In this document: piece by piece, positions 11,048 through 21,260 of the stretch
How the letters are laid out: the number at the start of each line of letters is the position of its first letter
How positions within the stretch are numbered: the stretch's first letter is position 1
Assembly: GCA_020283715.1 (NCBI GenBank)
Contig: JAIQCW010000105.1
Coordinates: 1-64,000, forward strand
Reading direction: 5' to 3'
Length of the DNA: 64,000 bases
DNA from: Cytauxzoon felis
Lineage: Eukaryota > Apicomplexa > Aconoidasida > Piroplasmida > Theileriidae
Made by a program: the position numbers and the translations under genes
Notes under the pieces: model-generated
Database searches by the model: none
Told to the model about the DNA's origin: nothing
What the model saw: only the letters and a program-made list of their open reading frames with translations

Positions 11048-14000
11048 ATGATTGTGGTAGAAATGAATAGATCCTATAGGTATACATTTGATCATTGTAT
11101 AGGTTTTTCTAGATATTTATTATCTAATAGGTCTATTTCATCTCCATTTATATATGGAAATTCTGGTATAGATGTGAATTTTAAACGTAGTTTTGTTATT
11201 GTGAGTGATTTTAATAGGAAATCTTATAATAATTTATATATATATGATTCATGTGGTAATTGTAGTTTTTCATCATCAAAAAAGAAGAAGAAAGAGAAGG
11301 ATGATGTTGATGTTAAAGATGAGGATGATATGAAGAGTATAATAGATTCTACTGCGAAGGTGATTTATGATTTTATGAATAGCGGTAAATCTGATAAGCA
11401 GAAATTAGGTAGGCAGGCTACTAATGGTAAGATTAGAAAGAAACCTATTCCTGTAAAGACTGAGGTAAAGGAGGAAGTGAAGAAGAAGGATGATGATGAT
11501 GAATTGGTATTACCTACAAAGTTTACATTACCTATATTAAATTTTTCACCTTCTAAACGTGTTAATGCATTAACTGCCTTAGGTTTATATAGGAAGCCTG
11601 CATTTCCTGGTTTTTATCAAGTATTACAAATACAAGATCAATCAGTATTACAATGTTTATCTAATGTGAAGCAGAATTCTGGTCATGATTATATTGGTGG
11701 TTTTTTGACTAGAGATGATAAGAGTTTAAATAATAATTCATTACCTGTATTAAGAGATGATGCTGGATCAGTATCATCATATAATGAATTACATATGGTA
11801 GGTACATTATTACAGATTATAACAATAACACCAAATTTAAGTTTTCAAGGTGGACAAGTAATATTAATGCCACATAAAAGGATAAGAATGACTGGTATAC
11901 ATGCAGAACCAAATGAGAATTATCCATTATATAGAGTATCAGTAGAATATGTAGAAGATAATAAAGAATTTGAAGATTCAAATATAACAAAAGCATTACA
12001 TTTAGAGATAATAACAACAGTTAAAGAATTAATAAAGACATCAAATTTTTATAAAGAGCATTTTGATCAGATAATAAGATTTTATAATTTAGATTATCCA
12101 ACAAGATTAGCAGATTTAATAGCTGGTATATCATTAGCTAAACGTGATCAATTACAAAATATATTATCAGAGATGAATATAGATAAGAGATTAACAATGG
12201 TATTAGAGATTGCAAAGAATGATTTAGAATTTGCTAGAGTACAATCTGAAGTAAATAATCAATTAGAAGAAAAATTATCTAAAGATCAAAGAAAATATAT
12301 ATTAAATGAACAAATGAAGATGATAAAAAAAGAATTAGGTATTGATAATGATGATAAGATGAATATAATAGAATCATTTGATAATGAATATAATAAATAT
12401 AATAAATATATGACAGATGAGGTAAAAAATTCATATATAAATAATATAAATCGTTTAAAACAATTAGAATTATCTAGTGCAGAATTTAGTGTATGTAGAT
12501 CATATATAGAATGGTTAATAGGTTTACCATGGGGTAAATATGATATAGATAATATAGATATATATAATGCAAAAAAAATATTAGATTCAAATCATTATGG
12601 TTTAAATGATATAAAATTACGTTTATTAGAATATATAGCTACTAATATATTAAATGGTAATAATAATAATAAAATTATATGTCTTGTTGGTCCACCTGGT
12701 GTAGGTAAAACATCTATAGCTATTATAATAGCTAAATCATTAAATAGAAAATTATATAAATTTTCATTAGGTGGTTTATTTGATGTAGCTGAAATTAAAG
12801 GACATCGTAGAACATATGTTGGTGCATTACCTGGTAAATTTATACAAGCATTAAAATATACTAATACTATGAATCCATTAATTATATTAGATGAAATAGA
12901 TAAATTAGGTAAAGATTCACGTGGTGATCCATCATCTGCATTATTAGAAGTATTAGATCCATCACAAAATTATAATTTCCGTGATTATTATCTAGATGTA
13001 CCTATAGATCTATCCAATATCTTATTTATATGTACTGCTAATACTATCGATACTATACCTATACCTTTATTAGATCGTATGGAAATTATTAATATACCTG
13101 GATATCTACCCGAAGAAAAATTATCAATCACTAAACATTTCCTTATACCACAAACAGAAAAAAATACTGGATTAAACTCTAATATAGTGAAAATTAATGA
13201 CTCTGCTATCAATACCATCATTAAACAATACTCTAGAGAAGCCGGTGTCAGAAACCTACTCAAATGTATCGAAAAAATCTATCGAAAAATCGCACTCGAT
13301 ATCGTCATGAAATCTACAACTCCACCTGAAGTCCAATCCAACTCTCTTCATCCTGCCGTCAGCTCTCCTAATTACCTCCCCGTAAACGGTAATGCCACTC
13401 CCGGAGATCGTGGCGATAAGCCCGTAGCTGATCACAGGGAAGCGGAGGGGGAAGTAAATAAAGGAAGCCACCACGGCGAGTGGAAAGGTGGTGGAGAAGG
13501 TAGTGATGGATCATCCATCATGGGAATGATGGAAGATGGTTCTAAGGATATGTTGGATGTAACCTCAAGTGGAGAACCCATAGCTGATCTCAGGGAAGCG
13601 GAGGGGGATGTAAATAAAGGAAGCTGTCTGCAAGACGAAGATAAGGTTGTAGTAGGTGATGGTAGTGATGGAATGAAGAGTAGTACTGGACCTCAGGTGG
13701 AACCCGCAGCTGATCTCAGGGAAGCGAAGGGAGAACTAAATAGAGAGGCCACCACGGCGAGTGGAAAGGAGAGTAGTACTGGACCTCAGGTGGAGAGCCA
13801 TCTGCAAGACGAAAATACAGATAATGGAAGACTATCGAGTGGATTGAGTTTGGATAGATCGGCGATAGCATCGAGTATATTATCTGGTGTGAGTGAGTGT
13901 ATAATTGTAACGGATGAGAATGTGAAGGATTATTTGGGTGTACCTATATATAATAAGGAGACATTACATCCTTATCCATTACCTTATGGTGTTGTGATGG

Positions 14001-14612
14001 GATTAGCATGGACTAATGCTGGTGGTGCTACAATGTATGTAGAAGCTCATGGTCAAATTATAGATTGTAATGGTTATTTAATAGAACCTAATAGAACGAA
14101 TATACCAGATAATGATATAAAATTAGATGTTAATAAAAAATTTGGTACATTTCATGGTAGTTTAAAAGTAACTGGTCATTTAGGTACAGTTATGACAGAA
14201 AGTTCACAAATTGCTCTTACATATTGTAAAACATTTATTAGAAAATATCAACCATATAATATATTTTTAGATGAAGCACAAATTCATATACATGTACCAG
14301 AAGGTGCTACGCCTAAAGATGGACCATCTGGTGGTATTACAATGGCATCTGCTTTAATTTCTATTGCATGTAAAAAAAAGAATTAAAAAATCATTAGCAA
14401 TGACTGGTGAATTAACTATATCTGGTAAAATTTTAAGAGTAGGTGGTATTAAAGAAAAATTAATCGCTGCTATTCGAGAAGATGTACAAAATGTCCTCTT
14501 ACCAAAAGGTAATATGCCCGATGTAGATGAACTAGATGAATCCATCAAAAATAAATTAAATATCATCTTTGTAGACACTTTTGATGATGTTTACCATCAT
14601 GCATTCGAATAA
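11048..14612 (+). CDS. LON: Mitochondrial-type LON protease with in-frame repeat insertion and a frame break
   Basis: ATP-dependent serine protease for mitochondrial matrix protein quality control. The N-terminus is basic and Ser/Tyr-rich, as in import leaders. The N-domain (about residues 165-440) is followed by AAA+ with Walker A GPPGVGKTS (near 555), Walker B LIILDEIDKL and the sensor regions. Residues about 757-935 are encoded by GC-rich modular repeat. The protease domain follows (VPIYNKETLHPYPLPYGVVMGLAW) with the catalytic Ser in KDGPSGGITMASALISIAC. At an A8 run (14372-14379) the frame hits a stop. The next frame continues RIKKSLAMTGELTISGK..VGGIKEKLIAAI, including the catalytic Lys, to 14612. 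One base fewer in the run restores the family sequence; a 28-nt GT-AG intron (14370-14397) would also restore frame but removes conserved residues. Confidence 0.9.
13315..13850 (+). repeat. GC-rich modular repeat cluster 5, coding, inside LON
   Basis: A followed by three B1-type modules, with arms of the ccacggcgagtgg and ctgtctgcaagacg types, all in LON sense and in frame. Encoded peptides include [36 protein letters not shown] and [20 protein letters not shown]. It separates the AAA+ lid from the protease domain and ends near GLSLDRSAIASSIL. Confidence 0.93.
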
Positions 14613-14999
14613 TGCACAATAATAATATTATCCTCACTTATACATTATCTATCATTTATCTCAGGAACTCAGTTCCCAAGTTAATCAGATGTAAACATAA
14701 GCCCTCTTCCTCCACCTGAGGTCCAATCCAACTCTTCTTCCACTAGGCGTGGTGGCCTCCTCTATTTACCTCCCCCTCCGCTTCCCTGAGATCAGCTGCG
14801 GGTTCCACTTGAGGTCCAGTACTGCTCTTCATTCCATCACTACCTTCGCCACGATCTCCGGGAGTGGCTTTACTCTTTAGAGATAGGTAATTGGAGGAGG
14901 CTCCACGCCTAGTGGAAGATAAGGTTGTAACCTCAGGTGGAACGGCGAGTGGAAGAAGGTTTATAGAGAGTCTAGAGGATAGGTTGATATGAAGATGAG
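14613..14999. other. Convergent 3' flank of LON and an unknown gene
   Basis: 387 bases between converging stop codons, mostly occupied by repeat cluster 6. No gene is seen outside the repeat, although the repeat itself keeps a long open minus-strand frame with the usual repeat peptides. Confidence 0.6.
14705..14960 (-). repeat. GC-rich modular repeat cluster 6, intergenic
   Basis: In minus orientation, A (gccacgatctccgggagtgg near 14851) and B1 (ctccgcttccctgagatcag near 14775), with arms tccactaggcgtgg and ccacgcctagtgga. The minus strand reads SSNYLSLKSKATPGDRG ... [13 protein letters not shown] without a stop, although this is not part of a gene I can support. Confidence 0.88.
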
Positions 15000-15811
15000 T
15001 CACCAATCCCCAGCATGTCCAGTATCCTCACCAGCACTTGAAGATGCATCGAGAGTTTTATTCTCAAAAAGTTGATGAATACCTTTATTCTGAGGTTCTC
15101 TATCAGCTGTATTAGCAGTTTCACCGCTGAAATCAATAGCATTAGCATCATCGGCTTGTGTATCTGCAATATCTATGCCTATATCAATAGAAATAACAAT
15201 TCTATTCCATTCATATACACTTTACATGCAACTGAAATGAACATAGAAATTCTATATAATCGTACTTTATGGTCTTTAGGTTCAGTAGGTTTAGAATCAG
15301 CACTAGCTTGAGGTTGTCCACATGAACTTCCTCCTTTGTCTTCAGTTCCAGTAGTTTCAGAAGGACCAGCATCACCAGCTTCAGGTTGCCCTCCACCTGA
15401 ATTTTCTCCTTGGCCTGGAGATTGAGAAGCTTCAGGAGTATTATCAGCAACACCAGGTTGTAAACCAATTAATTTCCAAATGGATGAATTATTAGGTATA
15501 ACGGAACCAGCGTTTGTACCAGTACCTCTTCGATATTTATCTCCAAGTTGTAATATTTGAACGGAAATTTGTGTAACAATCCATTCACAATATAAAATGA
15601 TAAAACCAGCTAGGAATATAGAAATCCTACATAAAGGTGTTTTATGTTCTGTAGATTCAGAAGCAGATTCAGTTTGTTGTCCACATGAACTTTCATCTTG
15701 GACTTCAGGTTTAGTAGTTTTAGGAGTTTCAGCACCATCAGTTCTAGGTTGTTCTTGTCCTCCACCTGAACTTCCTCCTTGGCCTGAAGAATCACCACCA
15801 TTTCCACTCAT
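15000..15811 (-). CDS. Unknown protein with internal duplication
   Basis: I do not recognise it. The first exon (from the ATG at 15811) encodes two similar halves: SGGGQEQ..DGAETPKTTKPEVQDESSCGQQTES...HKTPLCRISIF and SGGGQPEAGDAGPSETTGTEDKGGSSCGQPQAS...HKVRLYRISMF. Each is a Gly/Ser/Glu/Pro-rich stretch with an SSCGQ motif, followed by a basic then hydrophobic stretch. A 48-nt intron then leads to IDIADTQADDANAIDFSGETANTAD...SAGEDTGHAGDW and the stop. The hydrophobic stretches (FLAGFIILYCEWI and FISVA) could be membrane-associated, or could hide short introns. There is no signal peptide. It may belong to a rapidly evolving piroplasm surface or secreted family, which is only a guess. Confidence 0.5.
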
Positions 15812-16398
15812 TTCTATTTTTTTGGTTGTATTCCATTTTTATTCCGAATTATCACCCTTTAATCACTTACAATCTTATTATAATATTTTAATAATTTTAT
15901 AGAAGTATATATAGTAAGTATTATTATAAGTATTATATAGTTATTAGAATAGTATCAGTTCATGTTAGTAGTTATATAGTATATATATTATTATAATTAT
16001 TTATATGAATACTTGTATACCTTCCTATAACCATATATCATCCTTCAATTATATTAATATATAAATATATGTTGTATATATGTTACAATCTTCAATAGAC
16101 ATTGGAAATGTACTGTAAATGGTGTTTATTATCCCGACATTTCTGGGGTAAATATGAAGATATTGAATGGACCTCAAGTGGACTACCCGTAGCTGATCTC
16201 AGGGAAGCGAAGGGGGAAGTAAATAGAGGAGCTGTCTGCAAGACGAAGATAAGGTTGGAGAAGGTGGAGATAGTGACGGAAGTAGAGTTGAGGATGTAAC
16301 CTCAAGTGGACCGTATCTAATGTGAAATAGTAAATAAATGTAATGTAGATATCAACATTCAATATAGTTTATTTAGTTGATAATGTTATTATAGTTTA
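15812..16398. other. Intergenic region upstream of unknown gene
   Basis: 587 bases between the start of the unknown minus-strand gene and the 3' end of SmB. Mostly AT-rich, with one short GC-rich repeat copy at 16165-16315. Open frames here consist of repeat-derived peptide and are not supported as genes. Confidence 0.5.
16165..16315 (+). repeat. GC-rich modular repeat cluster 7 (short), intergenic
   Basis: A single B1 module in plus orientation (gctgatctcagggaagcgaa) with arm agctgtctgcaagacg, enclosed by acctcaagtgga at both ends in direct rather than inverted orientation. This is the shortest copy in the window and may approach a minimal unit. Confidence 0.85.
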
Positions 16399-17214
16399 TT
16401 ATGTTGGCCTTGGTGGCATTGTTGCATTAGTTTGTTGTGGTGCTAATTGTACGGGTGCAGCTCCTACGAGACCTCTCATAGGTGCTTGTAAGGCGATATT
16501 AGTTGTACCAATTGGTGGCATGCCAGGTTGTCCCATTCTAGGCATACCTAATGGTACACCCCTAGCTGCTGGTACAGCTTTACCTGGACCTGCACCAAAT
16601 GGCATTGGAGGTGCCGACGGTGGAGATCTTGCCGCAAACGATACTATATTCTCACCCCTCAATAATACAAAACCCAATGTACGCTTAACCTCCTGAATAA
16701 TAAATGTATACAGTATAGAAATTGCAATCACTCATTTCACTCGTGCCCAACCGTCAGCTCTCCACCCAAGTACAATCCAACTCACTTCATCCTGCCGTCA
16801 GCTCTTTTATTTACCTATCTCTAAAGAGTATAGCCACTCCCAGAGATCGTGGCCGAAGTATAGTCATTGGACCCCGAGTGGACTACCCGTAGCTAATCTC
16901 AGGGAAGCGGAGGGGGAAGTAAATAAAGGAGCTGACGGCAGGACCTCGAGTGGATGAAAGTGGAGAGGAAAGTAGTATTTGACCCAGGGTGGAAGGTTGA
17001 TGCATGAGTGAATACGGACGGTGTTGTATGGACTTACGACTTTTTGTTTATCTCCTTTGCCTTGAGTCATTCTAAATTCTTCACAATCAGCTAGTACGAG
17101 ATTCATATGTTTATCAAATGCAATGAGTACTCCTACGAATTTCCTGCCATCTTTGATGGTTACTCTGATGGTATACTGCAGCCATTGCTGCATACGCGTA
17201 TTCTTGCCTGCCAT
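16399..17214 (-). CDS. SNRPB: Spliceosomal Sm protein B (2 exons)
   Basis: SmB is a core component of the heptameric Sm ring on U1, U2, U4 and U5 snRNAs. Exon 1 (17214-17038) gives MAGKNTRMQQWLQYTIRVTIKDGRKFVGVLIAFDKHMNLVLADCEEFR, the Sm1 motif. Exon 2 (16692-16399) gives EVKRTLGFVLLRGENIVSFAARSPPSAPP, the Sm2 motif with the LRGENIVS sequence typical of SmB. A Gly/Pro/Met-rich tail (MPRMGQPGMPPIG, ending MPPRPT) matches the SmB C-terminus. The 345-nt intron (16693-17037) contains a GC-rich repeat cluster. I chose the ATG at 17214 because upstream in-frame codons lack an ATG and the family begins here. Confidence 0.95.
16740..16985 (+). repeat. GC-rich modular repeat cluster 8, in the SmB intron
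   Basis: A then B1 in plus orientation, antisense to SmB, with arms cctgccgtcagctc and gagctgacggcagg inverted around them. The boundary motifs are more decayed than elsewhere (ctccacccaagt, acctcgagtgga). Confidence 0.88.
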
Positions 17215-17375
17215 GACTAAAGCTATTAACAATTTAAGAAATATGAATTATTAAATTTATATACAAATTAAAATGGACATTTTTTTACATATGGAAATAG
17301 AATTGACTAGGTCCATGGGTCTTTACGAGATGGACATTATACCCATGGGGTGACATGGCATTATTACAATAAACT

Positions 17376-20300
17376 TTATTTGATTATAGACATATAGCCT
17401 TTGCAAGATTCTGAACCACAATAACATGCTTCTTTAGTACTTGAACTATCCGATAATCTATAATTATAAAATAACTCTTCGCCAGGCACTATATCCTTTG
17501 AAGCATATACACCGACATGAGTACCGAAATCATCATCTTCAATACAACTAAAATTCGTAGTCACAGTATTAGGTGTACACGAATGATTAATAAATCTACC
17601 AGAATTGCCGTAACGTGTAGAATCAATTATATAATTGCGATCCAAACGAAATAAATATGTACTACCACCCAATGTCTTCTGATATTTTGACTCCCTATAT
17701 ACATACATCAACCTCATCGAAGATGGTCTACCTATGTCCAGTACCACCTTGTTTTCCATTGCATGGAGCTTCTCCACTTGAGGTCGTCTTGCAGACAGCT
17801 CTTTTAATTACCTATCTCTAAAGAGTATAGCCACTCCCGGAGATCGTGGCGGAAGTATAGTGATTGGACCTCAAGTGGAACCTGGAAGCGATCTACGGGA
17901 GCTGGAAGGGGAAGTAAATAGAGATGCTGACGGCAGGAATATAACCTCAGGTGGAACGGCGAGTGGCGGAGGTGAAGGTAGTGGTTGTAACTTCAGGTAG
18001 TATTAGATGCTGTATGACTTACCATATGTCAGCGATATAATCATTGATGATGAGTCCAGAATATTCTAATATGAGTTCTCCTTTTGAGATATGTTCACCA
18101 GCAAATAATCCATACCTTTAAAATATAAATTTTAAATAAAGTTATAACAACATACCCGTGTATTTTTGATTTACCAACAATAACTTGTTTACATTTCGAC
18201 AAGAAAATTGGTTTACAAGTGTTATAAAGTCTCTTACAATCATTTATAATTTCAGTCAAATAAGCTATTAAATGAAAATTTTTATTATTTCACTTAAATT
18301 TACCAGTTCTTACTAATGATCTTTCTATCTTAAATAATAAATTTCTTAAATTCTGAAGATGTTCATCCTCAACCAATACACCATTTTCCTAAAATAATTA
18401 AATTTATTAATAAATTTGTACTCGATAAATTTTACTCATATTCATTTATATATCACAGTTCATCCAAGGTATATCCTATCATTGTCTTGCAGACAGCTCT
18501 TCTATTTATTTCCCCTTCCAGCTCCCGTAGATCGCTTCCAGGTTCCACTCGAGGTTAATTACTAATCTCGACGAGATAAGGATAAAGTGACGATATTCAT
18601 GTTTGTTCGGATATCTCAGTGAATATAAATTGAATGATCTGAGGATGATAAAACTCAATACAATCATCAAAGTCCTCTTCAATGAAGTATTGAAATCAGA
18701 ATTACATCCAATAATCATTGAGTAATCTTCGGTATTTTCCCCAGAAATGATGGTTTTTCTTCAAATTTTCAAGGTAAAAATGAAGAAGTGGAATTGGTGA
18801 ATATTACCTCAAGTGTAGTACCTGGAAGGGATCTCAGGGAGCTGGAAGGGGAAGTAAATAGAAGAGCTGTCTGCAAGACGACCTCGGGTGGAAGACTTCA
18901 TATTTGATATAGTGTGGATGAATTTCGATTATAGTGATGTTAGGACTTACGTGGTAATAATAACCGTTTGTGCTTGTAATGAGTGTATCATTTTTATTAT
19001 GTGTATGTAATTGGTTTAATATAAGTTTAATTTTATTTGATATATCTTTATCTAATTGTATATCAACATTAGCGTATGGATTAGCGAATTTATATTTTGA
19101 TCGTGCTTCTAAATAATTAAATTAATAAATTTAAATTAAATGGGGGAATTTTACCTCCTTTATGTTGATATTTCATATTATTTTTAATATTATCATCATT
19201 ATTTAACTTTATATCATGTAATAAATTACTAAAATTAGAATTTATATTTCTACTATATGTTAAAATCTCATTATCATCAATTAAAGATAAATATTTCTTT
19301 GTAGTATATTGAACCTGTTGTAAATATATAATAGGGATATCATATAATGTACATGATGATAATGGACTCATATTACACCATGTACCTATAATAATCAATA
19401 TATCAATATAAAATACAACAACAAACATATTCTACTCAATCCACCTGAGGTTACAGCCTTGTCTTCCACTAGGCGTGGCGCCTCCTCCATTTAGTTGTCC
19501 CTGAAGGGTGAAGCCACTCCCAGAGATCGTGGCGATCCATTATAGAATTATAGGGTAATTATAGGGTTATAGGGTTAAATATCCCCACTTGCCACATAAT
19601 ACTAAATTTACCCTACATTCGCCACGATCTCTGGGAGTGGCTCTACTCTTTAGAGATAACTAAATAGAGAGGCCTCCACGGCGAGTGGAAGAAGAGTTGG
19701 ATTGGACCTCATGTGGAAAGATGATGGATGTAACTTCAAGTGGTATATTATATGTATGAACGAACCTAGTTCGGTATCGATTGTTGTAATTGGTGTTCCT
19801 CCATAATTGATGTATTCATTTATTATTTTAGGTGATTTTTTGATGATGGGGCTGCACAATAATTCATGGGGTTTTGGTAGTTGTTGATTATGGTGTTTAT
19901 TTTTAATATTTATTAATTTATTATAGATATTGTTATCATATATGAGTGATAATTTTTGTTGATGTGTTAATTTGATATTATTATATTTGGTCAAAACATT
20001 AATTGAAGATGATTGTAATGCTTTACATATCATTAAATATGAAAATATTTTCTTAAATATATATTCTATATTATATATAATAATATGTATATATGGATAT
20101 TCTAATATACGTTTTAAACCTTCATTGCCCAATAATTTTGTTGGGCTAATATTATTAAACCATGGGGTAAAATTATTTAAAATTAATTTTAATTCATTAT
20201 AATCATTATTATTATTATTTAATAATAATGATTCTAATAATAAGTTAATTTCTGTATAATCCATTGGATTTATAGGTTCATCTGATATATATGGATCCCA

Positions 20301-21129
20301 TATCTTACAATAATTCATCAAATATCTAACATTCATTAATGGTCTATATGATTTCAAATTATAATCTGATGGAACTAATGAAGAATGTGATATATTTGAA
20401 TGAAGTGGGGATGGATATTCTAATTCCACATCAATATCTAATCCTCCATCATCATTATTAGAGTTAATAAGCTCTTGTTCAATGTAGGGCTTTAAACCTT
20501 TATGATTATTCATATTACCATTGAAATGATATAAATTAATATAATCTGTATTACTAAATTTACTTTGTCTATTGTCTAAATAATCCAAAAACTTAGGGTT
20601 ATATAGAACTAAACCATATTTATCACACTTAATTGGTACATGTCTTCTAGAATCATCAACTTTCCTAGTCCTCTTGTACTCTATAACTATTTTTGTACTG
20701 CAAGGAGTAATATTAGATGTATTATTTACATCCTCATTACATTTCTGACATCTAATTACACCATTTTTATAATCCAATTTTTTTTGAACAGTTGATTATA
20801 CACCTCATTACCGGTTCATAAGATACCAATACAGTCGATTCATACCAAGAATAAACAACTTTATCAATGGAATCCTCATAATTTTTCTGAGATTCTATAA
20901 TATCAGCCGATGATTGTAATAAATTGTCAAAACTATAATTATCATTATGTCTATTTGTTGTTCTACATCTCTTTTTAGGCTTATATACCAAAAAATCCGG
21001 TTCTACATCATCCTTTACATCCATATTATCATTTGAATTAGACCTATGTATGCGATTGTAAGGCCTCGTGATCTTTGGATCAGGTTGAGGTATCTTCTGG
21101 AACTTGTTTGCCAGTAATGGATTCTCCAT
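17376..21129 (-). CDS. SET-domain histone lysine methyltransferase, SET1-like C-terminus (multi-exon)
   Basis: The 3' exons encode a full SET domain: SKIHGYGLFAGEHISKGELILEYSGLI, then after an intron LMYVYRESKYQKTLGGSTYLFRLDRNYIIDSTRYGNSGRFINHSCTPN, then GEELFYNY and a post-SET cluster (ACYCGSESCKGYM). This arrangement is typical of SET1/MLL H3K4 enzymes. The first exons (21129-20804, then 20751 onward) encode a Cys-rich stretch RCQKCNEDVNN..PC, then an Asn-rich region without a recognised domain. A 52-nt intron (20752-20803) joins them. Three introns carry repeat clusters: 17713-18022, 18389-18950 and 19386-19765. Frames were followed through all of these. Substrate specificity is inferred from domain order only. 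Confidence 0.85.
17765..18005 (+). repeat. GC-rich modular repeat cluster 9, in a SET-gene intron
   Basis: A then B2 in plus orientation, antisense to the host. Arms are gtcttgcagacagctc on the left and gctgacggcagg on the right, a mixed pair. The left boundary ctccacttgaggt is very close to the 3' splice site of the host intron. Confidence 0.88.
18480..18900. repeat. GC-rich modular repeat cluster 10 with 250-bp module, in a SET-gene intron
   Basis: Left B2 arm in minus orientation, module E in plus orientation at about 18555-18810 (gagataaggataaagtgacg ... tttccccagaaatg), right arm in plus orientation that is a B1/B2 hybrid (ggaagggatctcagggagct). The outer arms cttgcagacagctcttct and agaagagctgtctgcaag are inverted and match perfectly. 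Confidence 0.9.
19437..19745. repeat. GC-rich modular repeat cluster 11, in a SET-gene intron
   Basis: Two A-type modules face each other (gccactcccagagatcgtgg near 19511 and cgccacgatctctgggagtg near 19620), separated by about 90 bases containing three short atagggt repeats. There is no B module. This foldback of A against A is different from the other clusters. The arms are tccactaggcgtgg and ccacggcgagtgg. Confidence 0.85.
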
Positions 21130-21260
21130 TTATATATAACAAATACATTTACCATTTACAAGAGTTATTTAAATTAAATATTAATGAGAGATTTTTAAAT
21201 TTTTCATCTATTTTATAAATTTAAGGTGTTGGAGTAATGTTATGCCCTAGGTCATACACA

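Noticed and set aside
14743..15006. Minus-strand 87-residue frame after LON
   Set aside because: It consists of repeat peptide only (modules A and B1) and runs into the 3' end of the neighbouring gene; counted as a repeat, not a gene.
16102..16299. Plus-strand frame starting MEMYCKWCLLSRHFWGKYED
   Set aside because: Two thirds is repeat peptide ([13 protein letters not shown]) and no supporting exon or family was found.
20750..20805. Possible frameshift at an A8 run in the SET-domain gene
   Set aside because: A 52-nt GT-AG intron (20752-20803) joins the two frames cleanly as VM-R-CQKCNED without needing an indel.
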